Assembly (NCBI GenBank): GCA_028673005.1
Contig: CM054116.1
Span: forward strand, 146,255,173-146,319,172
Direction of reading: 5' to 3'
From: Tanypteryx hageni
Taxonomy: Eukaryota > Arthropoda > Insecta > Odonata > Petaluridae
DNA: 64,000 bases
Below the pieces are notes generated by a model. The model was not told where the DNA came from, did no database searches, and worked only from the letters and a program-made list of their open reading frames with translations. Shown here one piece after another: positions 32,422 to 44,800 of the stretch (positions are counted from its first letter, which is position 1; each line of letters opens with the position of its first letter). Position numbers and translations under genes: made by a program.

Positions 32422-32462
32422 ATATATATATATATAACAGCTTATGGAAAAGGAAAGGTAAA

Positions 32463-32683
32463 ATGGATATATGGATGTCAACAAGGTGTTGGGATGAGGA
32501 AACCCAGTGAACACTCACCAATCGGACGACTTCAGGTTGGCGAGGCCCCGGGGATGTCGAAGCGACACACGTAAAAGAACACTAAAACACAGAAACATCA
32601 CAAACGTAGAAGCTTTCGGAATTATTCCTTCATCAGCTACAGAGAGAGAACTGTTTCCTCATCCCAACACCTTGTTGACATCC

Positions 32684-32690
<7 letters not shown>
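32463..32690. repeat. Fold-back repeat, probably Penelope-associated terminus
   Basis: About 37 bases beginning ATATATGGATGTCAACAAGG and ending in GGGATGAGGAAAC (near 32467) recur in perfect inverted form near 32690. The loop of about 150 bases contains CTTTCGGAATTATTCC and CATCAGCT, a combination I associate with ends of Penelope-like elements. A (TA)n run borders each side. It can form a long hairpin. Confidence 0.7.
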
Positions 32691-32716
<26 letters not shown>

Positions 32717-32746
32717 TACTAGCTGAAACCCACAAAACATTTGCAA

Positions 32747-33700
32747 TTAAATTGAAGCTTTATACCAAAAATATTTCTTTAAATACAGGGTTTTAGTCAA
32801 TCTTTCATCAAAGACTTTAACAGAATTAAAACTTCTTACTCTGGAAAAAGCCACATAAAGCTGTCCATGCATAAAAAGAGGCTGAGGAATATCTATACAA
32901 CTTTCATCAAATGTCTGGCTTTGTGAATTGTTTATAGTCATAGAGATTGAAAGCTTAATTGGGAACTGTTTTCTTCTGAGTTGAAAAGTCAGGTTTATGT
33001 CTGATGAGGGCAATGCTATTTCAGGAATAAACACTATTTCCTCGGAATCTTCCTGTTATAATTTCAGCATCTATCAATGAAGAAAACATCTTTCTAACAA
33101 CCAATCTTGTTCTATTAAAAAGACCTTGTTTGGGAACCAAGTTCTGTAACAACATTATAACTGCTCCTCCTTTGAGTCTATGTTTGAGCAGTGGCATACC
33201 TATTAGATTTAGTCTATGTAGAAACTGTAGAGGGTATAGATTGTTGCAATCTTCTTCGTCTATAGAGTCAACACTCAAGTATTCTTTTAATTTGCCTGAC
33301 AGTTTTTCTAAATCTTTTTTGTTCAGTTCTAGTGAAATTTCGTTTTTAGCACAAAGAATAGCTTTCAAATAATAAGTTCTATCTTGTGAATCAATGCTTT
33401 CGCCAAATAAGAAATCAACGTATTTTGACTCTTTGGAGAAACAATTTTTAGGGATTTCAATCAAATCTCCCAGTTTTCCATCCCCTAGTTTAAGAAGCCA
33501 ATCTGCAAACACTTTTTCGTTGGGTGCCACTCTCATGTTTTCTTTCAGTTTTATTATCTATAATTTTGGTCATATACAGCTTTTATTAATACAACTTCCA
33601 ATAATATGCCCTCTCAAGGCTCTAGGAATAACTGGTAAGAGCTGTCAAAAGTCACCTACCATCAAAACAACTTACCCTCCGAATATAATATTGTTATTCA
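32747..33700 (-). pseudogene. Helitron-type PIF1 helicase fragment
   Basis: From right to left: an ALRGHIIG-like start, then a frame with FADWLLKLGDGKLGD, FLHRLNLIGMPLLKHRLKGGAV and VPKQGLFNRTRLVVRKM. After a frameshift comes MTINNSQSQTFDE, PLFMHGQLYVAFSRVRS, helicase motif VI of PIF1-like Helitron helicases. The Rep domain and Walker motifs are absent, so only the last part of RepHel is preserved. A CTAG on this strand near 32717 could mark the Helitron 3' end, but I see no convincing terminal hairpin. Confidence 0.85.
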
Positions 33701-33719
33701 TTAAGTCTTTAAGTAAATG

Positions 33720-34194
33720 ATCTACCATTGCATTTTTTTATAGTTGCATTTTTCTGGTAATTTACCACATTTGAATTCGTCTACTTGTATATTTTCTTTT
33801 ATCAACACTATTAAGTGATTTTCTCCATTTCTTGGCCTCTCCATTCAAAGCTCATTTGATTCATTGGCTCCTTGCTCTTGGTGTCATATTCGATCTGATT
33901 CTTAGACATTGAACTTTCTTCAGCCGATTCATTTTCTCTTGCTTTCTTTTTTCTCTTTTTATCATTTTCACATTTGTTAGATACTTGGCATTTCAAAAAA
34001 TTTTATGAAGCACTTTTAATATGTTGTACAAAATATCTATTATATTTAATAACTTTGTTGCTAAGCTAAACAAATGATAATCTATAATTTCACTTCAATA
34101 ATAGAAGATTTAGCTCTGGTAGAGCGCTGATAGATAGCACTACTGTATTCTCCAGACAGACAAAAACTGTGTATTATTATTATTATAGATTATA
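33720..34194. other. AT-rich sequence, no recognised gene
   Basis: A Lys/Glu-rich minus-strand frame (33811-33996) is open but short and low-complexity. Nothing else stands out. Confidence 0.4.
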
Positions 34195-34196
34195 CA

Positions 34197-35844
34197 CTGA
34201 CAGGCAAAAAAACCAGAACACCTTAAAAAAAACTCTAATTACCATAAATTTTTAAGTTAAGAATGTCAAAATAGATTTCCTGACCATGCTATGCCACTAA
34301 TAGGCCATTATTGATTACAACAGTGTTACAATAAGCAATAATGGAGTGATTGTTGATTATCCCCTGCTGGTAATGTAACAGGTTTTACCACGCAAAGTAG
34401 TTTCCCCAGCAGAAGCCTGCTGTGTGCAGTTCCTGCGTAAGGGAAAGTGAATTGTTGCAAAGAGCAGGGAAAGATAATTAATCGCATAATTAAGCTGTCT
34501 AGCATCTTTTTCAAGAAGTAGTGCTTTCGTGCCTCTATTTTGTTCACTTTTAAAATGCCTTAAAGTGTTGAAAATGTTGCAAGGGCTGTTGCTTTGGTTG
34601 AAGATGGCCGCTCTCTTCATTATGCTTCTAAAGTTATTGGTGTGTATCTTACCACTGTTGGTCAAGCTGTCCATTGCTTCTGAGAGACTCAAAATTACAC
34701 AAGGAGGTCCGGGTCATGTTGATGAAGGAACACTTTGGCTCGAGACGATCAATTTATTCTGTCGCAAGTGTTGCGAAATTGACCCACCACAGCAGAAGAG
34801 GCACAAAACCAACTGCTGCAAGTGCAGCAGATGAATGTGAGTGAGTGAACAGTAAGAAGACTGCAGGAAGCGAACCTGAGCTCATGCAGATCTGCCACAG
34901 GTCCTGAACTGAGCCAATGACATTGCACAGTTCATATTCAGATTGCACGGAAACGGATATTGGAGCACAATTCTGTTCTCGGAAGAGTCCAGGTTCTCCC
35001 TACAATCACCAGATAGAAGAGAGAGAGTCTGGAGAATGCCTGGATAGCATTTTGTAGCATGCACATTTGCACAAAGGATGCTATTCCATGGAGGTTCTGT
35101 CATGGTATGGGCCGGCATTTACTTTGATTTTTGTATGGAGCTTGTCTTCATTGAGAACGCATCTCTCACTGCCAACCGCAACATTGAAGAGGTCCTGATT
35201 AACTACATGGTTCCCTTTGACCCTTTTATTGGGGACAGGTTTATCCTGTTGCACTACAATACTCATCCGCATGCCACTTGCTGCATATCCCAACATATGG
35301 ACAAAGTGGGAATTGCTCAGATGAACTGGTCAGCATGGAGCCCAGATATGAACCCCATCAAACATTTCTGGAACTTGATAGGGAGGCATATCCTTAGTCA
35401 TGCTGCTGTTCCAGAGACGTTAAACAACCTGGCAATTTGGGACGAGATCCCACAAGAAGAAATAAGGACCCCAATTGAAAGCATGCACCGGAGGATGGAG
35501 GCAATAATTACGGCCAAGGGATGAAATATGTGATACTGACTGCGTTAAATTCACAATTTTGGATTTTTTTGTTGTAACATTAAGACATCAATCATTTTGA
35601 AAGTTTTGGGAATCATTTTTTAATTGTTATTATTAATTATTGAATAAAAATTAAACCAAATGTTCATTTTTGATATTCTTCCTAAACAAATATTGCAAAA
35701 TGACTGCAACTGGCCATAAACCATGCTTACAAAAAGCGTTTATTTTCAGTTCCTTGCAGTAACAGAAATTGTAACTATTTTTAGCATAAAAATTTATAGT
35801 AATTAGATTTTTTTAAGGCATTCCGATTTTTTTGCTGGTTAGTG
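34197..35844. mobile_element. Tc1-like element with both ends
   Basis: Imperfect inverted ends CACTGACAGGCAAAAAAACC (left) and CACTAACCAGCAAAAAAATC (right, reversed) continue for about 65 bases. TA dinucleotides flank at 34195-34196 and 35845-35846. Length is 1,648 bp, the size of a full Tc1/mariner element. It carries a degraded transposase on the plus strand. Confidence 0.92.
34554..35524 (+). pseudogene. Tc1-like transposase (broken)
   Basis: Early helix-turn-helix traces (ALVEDGRSLHYASKVIG) begin after an immediate stop, and there are several more stops up to about 35070. The last 148 codons are open and contain GGSVMVWAGI, the LHYNTHPHAT segment where Asp would normally be found, and WSAWSPDMNPIKHFWN carrying the last acidic position and its WP/SPDxNPI signature. 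The second catalytic Asp appears replaced by Tyr or Asn in this copy. It is inactive. Confidence 0.88.
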
Positions 35845-35849
35845 TAGTT

Positions 35850-36645
35850 TCGGAGATAAAAATTTAAGAACCACCCTATCTTTTGATAGTTTTGTATGTA
35901 TTTCACATAAAAAATGTCTTTGAAGTCTCTGTGTATTCCATTTATGGAGTATACTTTTCCATCTTGTTCTTTGAACATTTTCTCAGCAATAGTTCATGAT
36001 ATGTGATTTCTTCAGAATACAAACCAAAATTATTAAAATACCCCAAATTAAATCTGGCAGCAGGCCCCTGTGTGCAGGCACTTAAAACTGGTAGATAAAG
36101 GTTAAAAAAAGGAATTGGTATGAGAACACCAAGAGAAAGACCTTAGGTGGTATAGATTAGTTTGGAAATGGTATGAGTAGGTCAATAGGAAGAAGGCCTA
36201 AGATGTCACAGATTCAGTACTGTGAGCCAAAAACCTACTGAAAGGTAGAATAGCTATGATGATAATTTCTGAAAAGTGCATAAAAAAAGATCAATTTCAC
36301 CCCTATGAATTGTTGGTGAGAAAGAATACATCACTCGGGTGAATTTTACAGCACTAAATTTATTCATAAATAGTAATTGGTGACATACTTAACAATCTTC
36401 CCATATTGAAGATTTTAGAATAAAACAATGAATAAATTGCAAACTGATTTTATAGCAATCAATATGAAGCTTATTCTACAATGGAGGTAAACGCACTGCT
36501 AGGATATGCAATCATAAACTCATTTCATAATATGATAGAAACTTACAGACTATCCTGGCTTCAAGATACAATATTTTTACACCTGATTTACACCAAATTT
36601 TCCTTTATGAAAATATGCGTTACTATTTAGGGATGGCATGGGTGA
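35850..36645. other. Non-coding intronic stretch
   Basis: AT-rich, with a purine-rich part near 36090-36250 (AGAAAGACC, GGAAGAAGGCC) resembling old LINE linker sequence but too decayed to assign. No gene. Confidence 0.4.
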
Positions 36646-36649
36646 AGTA

Positions 36650-39529
36650 CAGGCATCCCCCTTGTGACAGAGCGCATCGCTTAGGGTGGTTTCATTATAG
36701 TGCTCTCCTTAAGTGCTGAATCTTTGACACATTGTTTTAGTCATATATAACATGCACATAACTTTCTCATAACATTTATTATGCCTAATTAGCATTTGTA
36801 GATAACTTACGATTAAATTAAACATTAAACTATCTAATCAACACAAAATGTAATCTCTTCTATAGTTTCTTGGTGCTATTTTGATGGCAACTAATCTTCA
36901 TTAGATTTTGTCGGTATCAGGATCTTACTTTCACTGCGACAAGTCGCTTTAATTTATTTTCTTATCCATATATTCTACATGTAGCTCTTATTAGCTTCTC
37001 CATTAACTTCCATTTGGTTACAAATTGACAATAACGACCTTGCATGAAAGGGATTTACATTTAGGGTTATTCTAAAATCAGTTTAAATCTAAAAATATAT
37101 TATGCATACAGTCGTTTGTACAAACGCATTGGGATGGCAGTATTGAAGGCACAGCTAGTTCAATCATCACTCTAGGAGGAGCCATGCGGTTCCAAAAGGG
37201 AGCGCAAAATATATTTGCCATTGGCCCTGCAGTCCCTTTAGGGACCACTAAGACTTCCTTCGTTTCTGGGCAGATTAGTTTCACTTCAAACAAAGTAATA
37301 AGATTGAAACTTTTACGAGGCACTTTAAAAAGGCTGGCACTTTATGATTATTGTGACAGACCACACACTGAGTTAGAATTATGATTGCCAACTCATTTGA
37401 AATCAGCTCCATGCCACTCAATTCACCCTTTTGTCTTAGCATGTTATCTTTAAAATAAACAGTCTCAGCACTTTCGAAGCCAGCCCAACGTGGATCACAT
37501 TTTCTTTAGAGTGAACAGTCTCAAATATCTAGCGAGTATCGGAAGGTATCTCTTGTATTGAGCTTGGACATTAGAGCCGCTGTGATAGCATCCTACACTC
37601 TCTTTCAGAGCCATTCTTTCTTTTGAGAATTTTTGCGTTTTAAAATTTATAGTTAATTTTTTAACCCATTATAAAATAGCTAAAAAGCTTATGGAGTTGT
37701 TTATTAATAGGGATTCTGAGGTGGGAATAAATGCGTCAGAATCGAACGAGAGTGAGACTGAAGATGGAACACCTTCTGATTATGTTGGCTGATACGTCGA
37801 CCCATGTTTCCACCTATATCATGCCAAATGGAACTTATACAATGATATAAAAAGAGGAGAATTATATTAAATGAAATGGTAAATTTTTATTACAAATTCC
37901 ATTCAAATGTTCATCTCTATTATTACTTAATCACTTCCACTCTTTGACTAATGAACTTTGGTTTTTCTTTCAGTTCATGTACACTTCCTCATCTAAAAAT
38001 ATCACATTGGGTATTAAGTAAATTTGAAAGCATCTTTAGTTGTTTTTTCTTTAGAACACTTTTTGTCTGTATGTTTTATCATTTATTGTTTTAGAGTTAT
38101 GCAAATTTTGCTGAATAAATGTGCTTATTATTAACCCAGGTCAAGGGGAGATACATTTGAGATATAATTCCATCGTATAAAGGTTAATGAGAAAAAAAAA
38201 TCCTTGCGAGAAACAAACATAAACCCCCTTCACCCTCATTTTATTCATGTCTGTTTTGGTAATAGTCGTGTGATTAGCACATCAGTACAGTTATTTTCTA
38301 TTTTTTTGAACCCTCATATTATTTGAATAAATCACAAGCATGGGGATACATGTGCTAAAGATGTTTCTGTAAAGAAACAAAGGAAAACTTGGTCACTTTC
38401 AGTGAACCTTGAAGTAATTCAACCAATTGAAGGTGGAGAACTGCAAGTGATATTTGCAAAGCCTTGAAATTAGCAGAATCAACAATAAGGTAAAATGCTG
38501 TGTTTTCATCTTTATATTAAGTGTATTTTGTTAGTGTGTTAGAATAGACAAATGACACTTCACATCTACAACATGCGAAGGTCTCAGGTCACTGCATTGT
38601 GACAAATTACTATTATATTTTGTCCCCGAATGGTTATTAGACAACACTGATCCATGGCCTGTTAACTACGTTATTGAAATTTCATTAAAAGTATTCATAT
38701 TTCTTTTTTTGGTTGCAAATATCAGCAAAACATTAAAATTTAAGAACTATGAGTATCTAATATAAGCCACTGTAGGAAAACCTAATCTGAAAAGAAGATT
38801 TAGATAGAAAATATTAGTCTCGCAATTTTACCATACTGCCATCTCATGGCAATAATAGGAACTAGTAAAACCTAAAATGCGGGACCGTCAGAGATAGTTT
38901 AAGTGTTCGTCATCAGGAGGCACTGTAGTATTTTGACATGCATTTTTAAAAATTATACCATGCACATTCTTGATTTCCATTGCATTACATTAATGTCGTA
39001 AAAAACATTAAAATAAAAAAGTATGAATATCTAATAGCAGCATTTGTCGCAAAACATAATTTGAACAGAAAATATTGAATATTTATGTCGAGCATCTTTC
39101 TATTACTGCTATCTCAAGGCCAAACATGGAACTGGTATAAACTTAAATGTGGGACCATTGGAGATAGTTGACAAGTTCTCCACCAGGGTATTTTGTAGTA
39201 TTCTGGAATACATCTCTAAAAATAAACCCACCCATTGCATTAATTTACCATGCCTGGTGGAAGTAAAAACATATCTTATTGATGTTGCAAGCAACGCTGC
39301 ACTAAGCAGTATGTTCTTAAAAAGCATGTCTTTAAATGTTTTGTTTCTCTGATTTAAGCACAAAAATATATCTCATATTGGGAATTCATTACCGTTGAGA
39401 GTAGGTTGGATGCACAAATTAAATCTTTTTACATTAGTTTTGATGAGAAACATTCTCTTGCTAAATGAGGTTTCATTTAGTGCTCTGTTTTTCAGGAACC
39501 AATTTAGTGCACTAAGTGAGGGGTGCCTG
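36650..39529. mobile_element. Decayed Tigger element (ends plus HTH remnant)
   Basis: The left end CAGGCATCCCCCTTG after TA, and the right end reversed CAGGCACCCCTCACTTAG, look like Tigger-type terminal repeats about 2.9 kb apart. Between them, at 38371-38491 on the plus strand, is a CENP-B-type N-terminal helix-turn-helix remnant (KRKTWSLSVNLEVIQPIEGGE-like, read with one stop). The DDE region is unrecognisable. The two ends may belong to different copies, because the right flank is AA and not TA. Confidence 0.55.
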
Positions 39530-40054
39530 AATATCATTGGATGTTGGTTTATTATAACAGAACCATCATGAAAAATTATAATAACTTAGAGCACCAATAC
39601 AGCACAAAGGAAATGTGTATTTTTAATAAACAGTAGCTCACTTAGACCATCAGCAGAACTCAACTGCAACTGGTGGATGTCCATGTGCAAAATATGCTGC
39701 TGGTGGAGCTCTCCCAGTTATGTTACACTAGATAAATAATCCAACAACAGATGGTCCATGTAGTTTTTTTAGCTATGAGACAATACTTCATTATTTTAGC
39801 TGAATACAAGTTTGAGTTTTGAATTTGTATCTCTATCATAAACAATTTTAAAACCCAAATGGAAATTACAGTTACTCATTCCTGCCTTAATTTATGAAGG
39901 CCAGAATTTAAATGCATGAGGTTTATCAGTATTCATTTGTCAATATAGGCATCACCTTTCTTATAACCAAAGTTACAAAAGGTGAATTCAATATGAAATG
40001 TTTACAATCTAGACTGTCCATAAGACTTAAAATTGAATTCAACTTGTGTAAATC

Positions 40055-40710
40055 ATGCTTTTTCGTGGTTTAGATATCTAGATGATATTATTTGTATTTG
40101 GACAGGCACTACAGGCAATTGGATTTGTTTCTTAATGTCATGAATTCACTTCATCCTTCCATCAAATTTACTTATTAACTAGAAAATAATCATAATCTCA
40201 ATTTTCTTGAACTTTCTTTAACAACTTTTAATAACAAAATTAATTTCTCCATCTATCATAAACTAACCTACATTGATCATGTTATACCTGCTTCCTCCAA
40301 AAATAATCACTCTCACAAACATGCAGCCTTCCATTCTTTACTCAACAGACTCTTAAATATTCCTCTATCCCCAGAAAACATTTCCTTAGAATTAAATATA
40401 ATATCATATATTGCCAAAAAAAATGGTTATTCCTCACTTTTAATTTCAAAATTGCTCTGTCAAAACAAAGAAACATGGCCATCAGCTCTTTGTATTCTTT
40501 CCAGTCTTCTCTAACTGTCAACGAATCTCGTTGTTTTCATAAGCCATTTATCTTACAAGATTGCTAATCTCTTCCCCAAGGAACGAATCAGGCCAGCCTT
40601 TTACAACAAAGTAAATCTCAGATCACTTCTCAGAAATATTAAGGACAATGTTAACGTTATGAAGTAATCTGGTGTGTACCTTTTAAAGTGTAATGATTGC
40701 AACAGCATAT
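40055..40710 (+). pseudogene. Penelope-like element, RT core fragment
   Basis: The reverse-transcriptase box RYLDDII (near 40070) is followed by IKFTY, NFLELSL, FSIYHKLTYIDHVIPASS, HKHAAFHSLLNR and IPLSPEN, in the order of Penelope RTs. Stops break it. It ends inside a GIY-YIG start (SGVYLLKCNDCNSIY), exactly where a TA-flanked CAGTAAATC end begins at 40712. The nuclease part is therefore cut off here, while the copy at 22.7 kb retains it. Confidence 0.8.
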
Positions 40711-40711
40711 A

Positions 40712-40800
40712 CAGTAAATCTTTGATTTAATAGACTAATATGGGGAAGGGTCGTCCGTTAAAACCAAATGTCCGTTAAATGGCGAATGGAATTTTTTGAT
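40712..40800 (+). mobile_element. One end of a pogo-like element
   Basis: Sequence after TA begins CAGTAAATCTTTGATTTAAT and has subterminal GTCCGTTAAA repeated twice (near 40766 and 40788), typical of pogo/Tigger-like MITE ends. I did not find a matching opposite end before the satellite. Confidence 0.45.
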
Positions 40801-41887
40801 TCCAAAAACACGCTAGTACTTACATGAGAAAACCTCCTTTACTGATAGTAATCATAATCATAATTGATGTATAAAATACTGCATTTGCACGTATATACAA
40901 TACAAAATTGAATCAAAAACAACCACATCACATTTTAATTCCTCAGAAAACTTTTTCTCCGATATTTTAAGAAAATACATCGACACTGAAATATCGCAAA
41001 TTTCGTATGGTATGATTATATCTGAATTGATTCATTGACTTTGCCATAAAATAACATTTCATTTCATTTATTCATCGCAAAACACTGGAATTTAATAAAT
41101 ATTTCTGAGAACTCAGATGGCACTCTTAAAAAACTCTGCAGACTTCATACGCATCTGAATCCACAATTGGCTGGCTGGCATTCAATACCGTCCACTAGCC
41201 AATGTACCGATCATATCATGTATACAATGGATTATTATTATTATAACGGGCACTTAACAGGATAATTTATATCCCCTAGAACCTAGAGTCGCAGTATTTG
41301 CTTGCAATCATATAGCTCGCATTACCAGTAGTGTGAATGCAGCCTAAGCCCACAACTAAACATCGCTTCCCTAACATGCTGTACCATTAAAAAGATGATG
41401 TTATCCTTCCATGGAAGTGCCTACTACACCTGTGTCCAGCTGCCTCAGTATTCAAGATCATTCTCATTGGCCTTGTTCCCCAAGAACGTTCTTGCAATCT
41501 TGATACCTCAAAACAGTGTTGTTGTGGCCAAAATTGAAACTAATATCGGAAACTTGAGTTTTTCTCTCCTGTAAATGTTTTATGAATAAAAGGCAAATAT
41601 TGCAGTAGTAAATACAGGAATTTTAACCTTCAGGCCAGCTGCAGGTCCACCTTAAGCCATGATTGTGTCAAGAACACAAAATAAGAACACATCTTCATGT
41701 TCTGGTTCTAGATCTCTCGCATTAAACCCTCATTTGACATCAAATAAAAGGCAAGATTTGGACATCAATCCTGCCAAGAACGTGCTTGGAGAACATTGAG
41801 AGACAGTCTGCGCAAAAAAACATGTAGTGTATAACTGCGAACAGCCATTTTGAGTAGAAGAAGCGAACAATCTTGAGACTGATGGAA
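40800..41887. other. Non-coding intronic sequence
   Basis: No gene or recognised element was found between the pogo-like end and the satellite. Confidence 0.4.
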
Positions 41888-44800
41888 AAACAAACTGATC
41901 TCAGGCTCAACTGATTGTAAGACAAACTGATCTCAGGCTCAACTGATCGCAAGACAAACTGATCTCAGGCTCAACAGATCTCAAGACAAACTGATCTCAG
42001 GCTCAACAGATCTCAAGACAAACTGATCTCAGGCTCAACTGATCGCAAGACAAACTGATCTCAGGCTCAACTGATCGCAAGACAAACTGATCTCAGGCTC
42101 AACTGATTGCAAGACAAACTGATCTCAGGCTCAACTGATCTCAAGACAAACTGATCTCAGGCTCAACTGATTGCAAGACAAACTGATCTCAGGCTCAACA
42201 GATCTCAAGACAAACTGATCTCAGGCTCAACTGATCTCAAGACAAACTGATCTCAGGCTCAACTGATTGCAAGACAAACTGATCTCAGGCTCAACTGATC
42301 GAAAGACAAACTGATCTCAGGCTCAACAGATCTCAAGACAAACTGATCTCAGGCTCAACTGATCTCAAGACAAACTGATCTCAGGCTCAACTGATTGCAA
42401 GACAAACTGATCTCAGGCTCAACTGATCTCAAGACAAACTGATCTCAGGCTCAACTGATCTCAAGACAAACTGATCTCAGGCTCAACTGATTGCAAGACA
42501 AACTGATCTCAGGCTCAACTGATCGCAAGACAAACTGATCTCAGGCTCAACTGATTGCAAGACAAACTGATCTCAGGCTCAACTGATCTCAAGACAAACT
42601 GATCTCAGGCTCAACTGATTGCAAGACAAACTGATCTCAGGCTCAACTGATCGAAAGACAAACTGATCTCAGGCTCAACTGATCGAAAGACAAACTGATC
42701 TCAGGCTCAACTGATCTCAAGACAAACTGATCTCAGGCTCAACAGATCTCAAGACAAACTGATCTCAGGCTCAACTGATTGCAAGACAAACTGATCTCAG
42801 GCTCAACTGATCTCAAGACAAACTGATCTCAGGCTCAACTGATTGCAAGACAAACTGATCTCTGGCACAACTCATCGAAAGACACACTGACTGCTGGACT
42901 AACTGATCTCAGCCTTGACTGATCGCAAGACAAACTTTTTGAAAGACAAACTAACCGTTGGACAAACTGATCTCAGGCTCAACTGATCTCAAGACAAACT
43001 GATCTCAGGCTCAACTGATTGCAAGACAAACTGATCTCAGGCTCAACTGATCTCAAGACAAACTGATCTCAGGCTCAACTGATCGAAAGACAAACTGATC
43101 TCAGGCTCAACTGATCGCAAGACAAACTGATCTCAGGCTCAACTGATCGAAAGACAAACTGATCTCAGGCTCAACTGATCTCAAGACAAACTGATCTCAG
43201 GCTCAACTGATCGAAAGACAAACTGATCTCAGGCTCAACTGATCGCAAGACAAACTGATCTCAGGCTCAACAGATCGCAAGACAAACTGATCTCAGGCTC
43301 AACTGATCGAAAGACAAACTGATCTCAGGCTCAACTGATCGCAAGACAAACTGATCTCAGGCTCAACTGATCGCAAGACAAACTGATCTCAGGCTCAACA
43401 GATCTCAAGACAAACTGATCTCAGGCTCAACAGATCTCAAGACAAACTGATCTCAGGCTCAACAGATCTCAAGACAAACTGATCTCAGGCTCAACAGATC
43501 TCAAGACAAACTGATCTCAGGCTCAACTGATCGCAAGACAAACTGATCTCAGGCTCAACTGATCGCAAGACAAACTGATCTCAGGCTCAACTGATTGCAA
43601 GACAAACTGATCTCAGGCTCAACTGATCTCAAGACAAACTGATCTCAGGCTCAACTGATTGCAAGACAAACTGATCTCAGGCTCAACTGATCGAAAGACA
43701 AACTGATCTCAGGCTCAACAGATCTCAAGACAAACTGATCTCAGGCTCAACTGATCGAAAGACAAAATGATCTCAGGCTCAACTGATCGCAAGACAAACT
43801 GATCTCAGGCTCAACTGATCGAAAGACAAACTGATCTCAGGCTCAACAGATCTCAAGACAAACTGATCTCAGGCTCAACTGATCTCAAGACAAACTGATC
43901 TCAGGCTCAACTGATTGCAAGACAAACTGATCTCAGGCTCAACTGATCTCAAGACAAACTGATCTCAGGCTCAACTGATTGCAAGACAAACTGATCTCAG
44001 GCTCAACTGATCGAAAGACAAACTGATCTCAGGCTCAACTGATCGAAAGACAAACTGATCTCAGGCTCAACTGATCTCAAGACAAACTGATCTCAGGCTC
44101 AACAGATCTCAAGACAAACTGATCTCAGGCTCAACTGATTGCAAGACAAACTGATCTCAGGCTCAACTGATCTCAAGACAAACTGATCTCAGGCTCAACT
44201 GATTGCAAGACAAACTGATCTCGGGCACAACTCATCGAAAGACACACTGACTGCTGGACTAACTGATCTCAGCCTTGACTGATCGCAAGACAAACTTTTT
44301 GAAAGACAAACTAACCGTTGGACAAACTGATCTCAGGCTCAACTGATCTCAAGACAAACTGATCTCAGGCTCAACTGATTGCAAGACAAACTGATCTCAG
44401 GCTCAACTGATCTCAAGACAAACTGATCTCAGGCTCAACTGATCGAAAGACAAACTGATCTCATGCTCAACTGATCGCAAGACAAACTGATCTCAGGCTC
44501 AACTGATCGAAAGACAAACTGATCTCAGGCTCAACTGATCTCAAGACAAACTGATCTCAGGCTCAACTGATTGCAAGACAAACTGATCTCAGGCTCAACT
44601 GATCTCAAGACAAACTGATCTCAGGCTCAACTGATCGAAAGACAAACTGATCTCAGGCTCAACTGATCGCAAGACAAACTGATCTCAGGCTCAACAGATC
44701 GCAAGACAAACTGATCTCAGGCTCAACTGATCGAAAGACAAACTGATCTCAGGCTCAACTGATCGCAAGACAAACTGATCTCAGGCTCAACTGATCGCAA

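Noticed and set aside
37078..37323. Minus-strand 81-codon frame with Cys pairs
   Set aside because: No similarity recognised, inside the decayed Tigger interval, no promoter or splice evidence.
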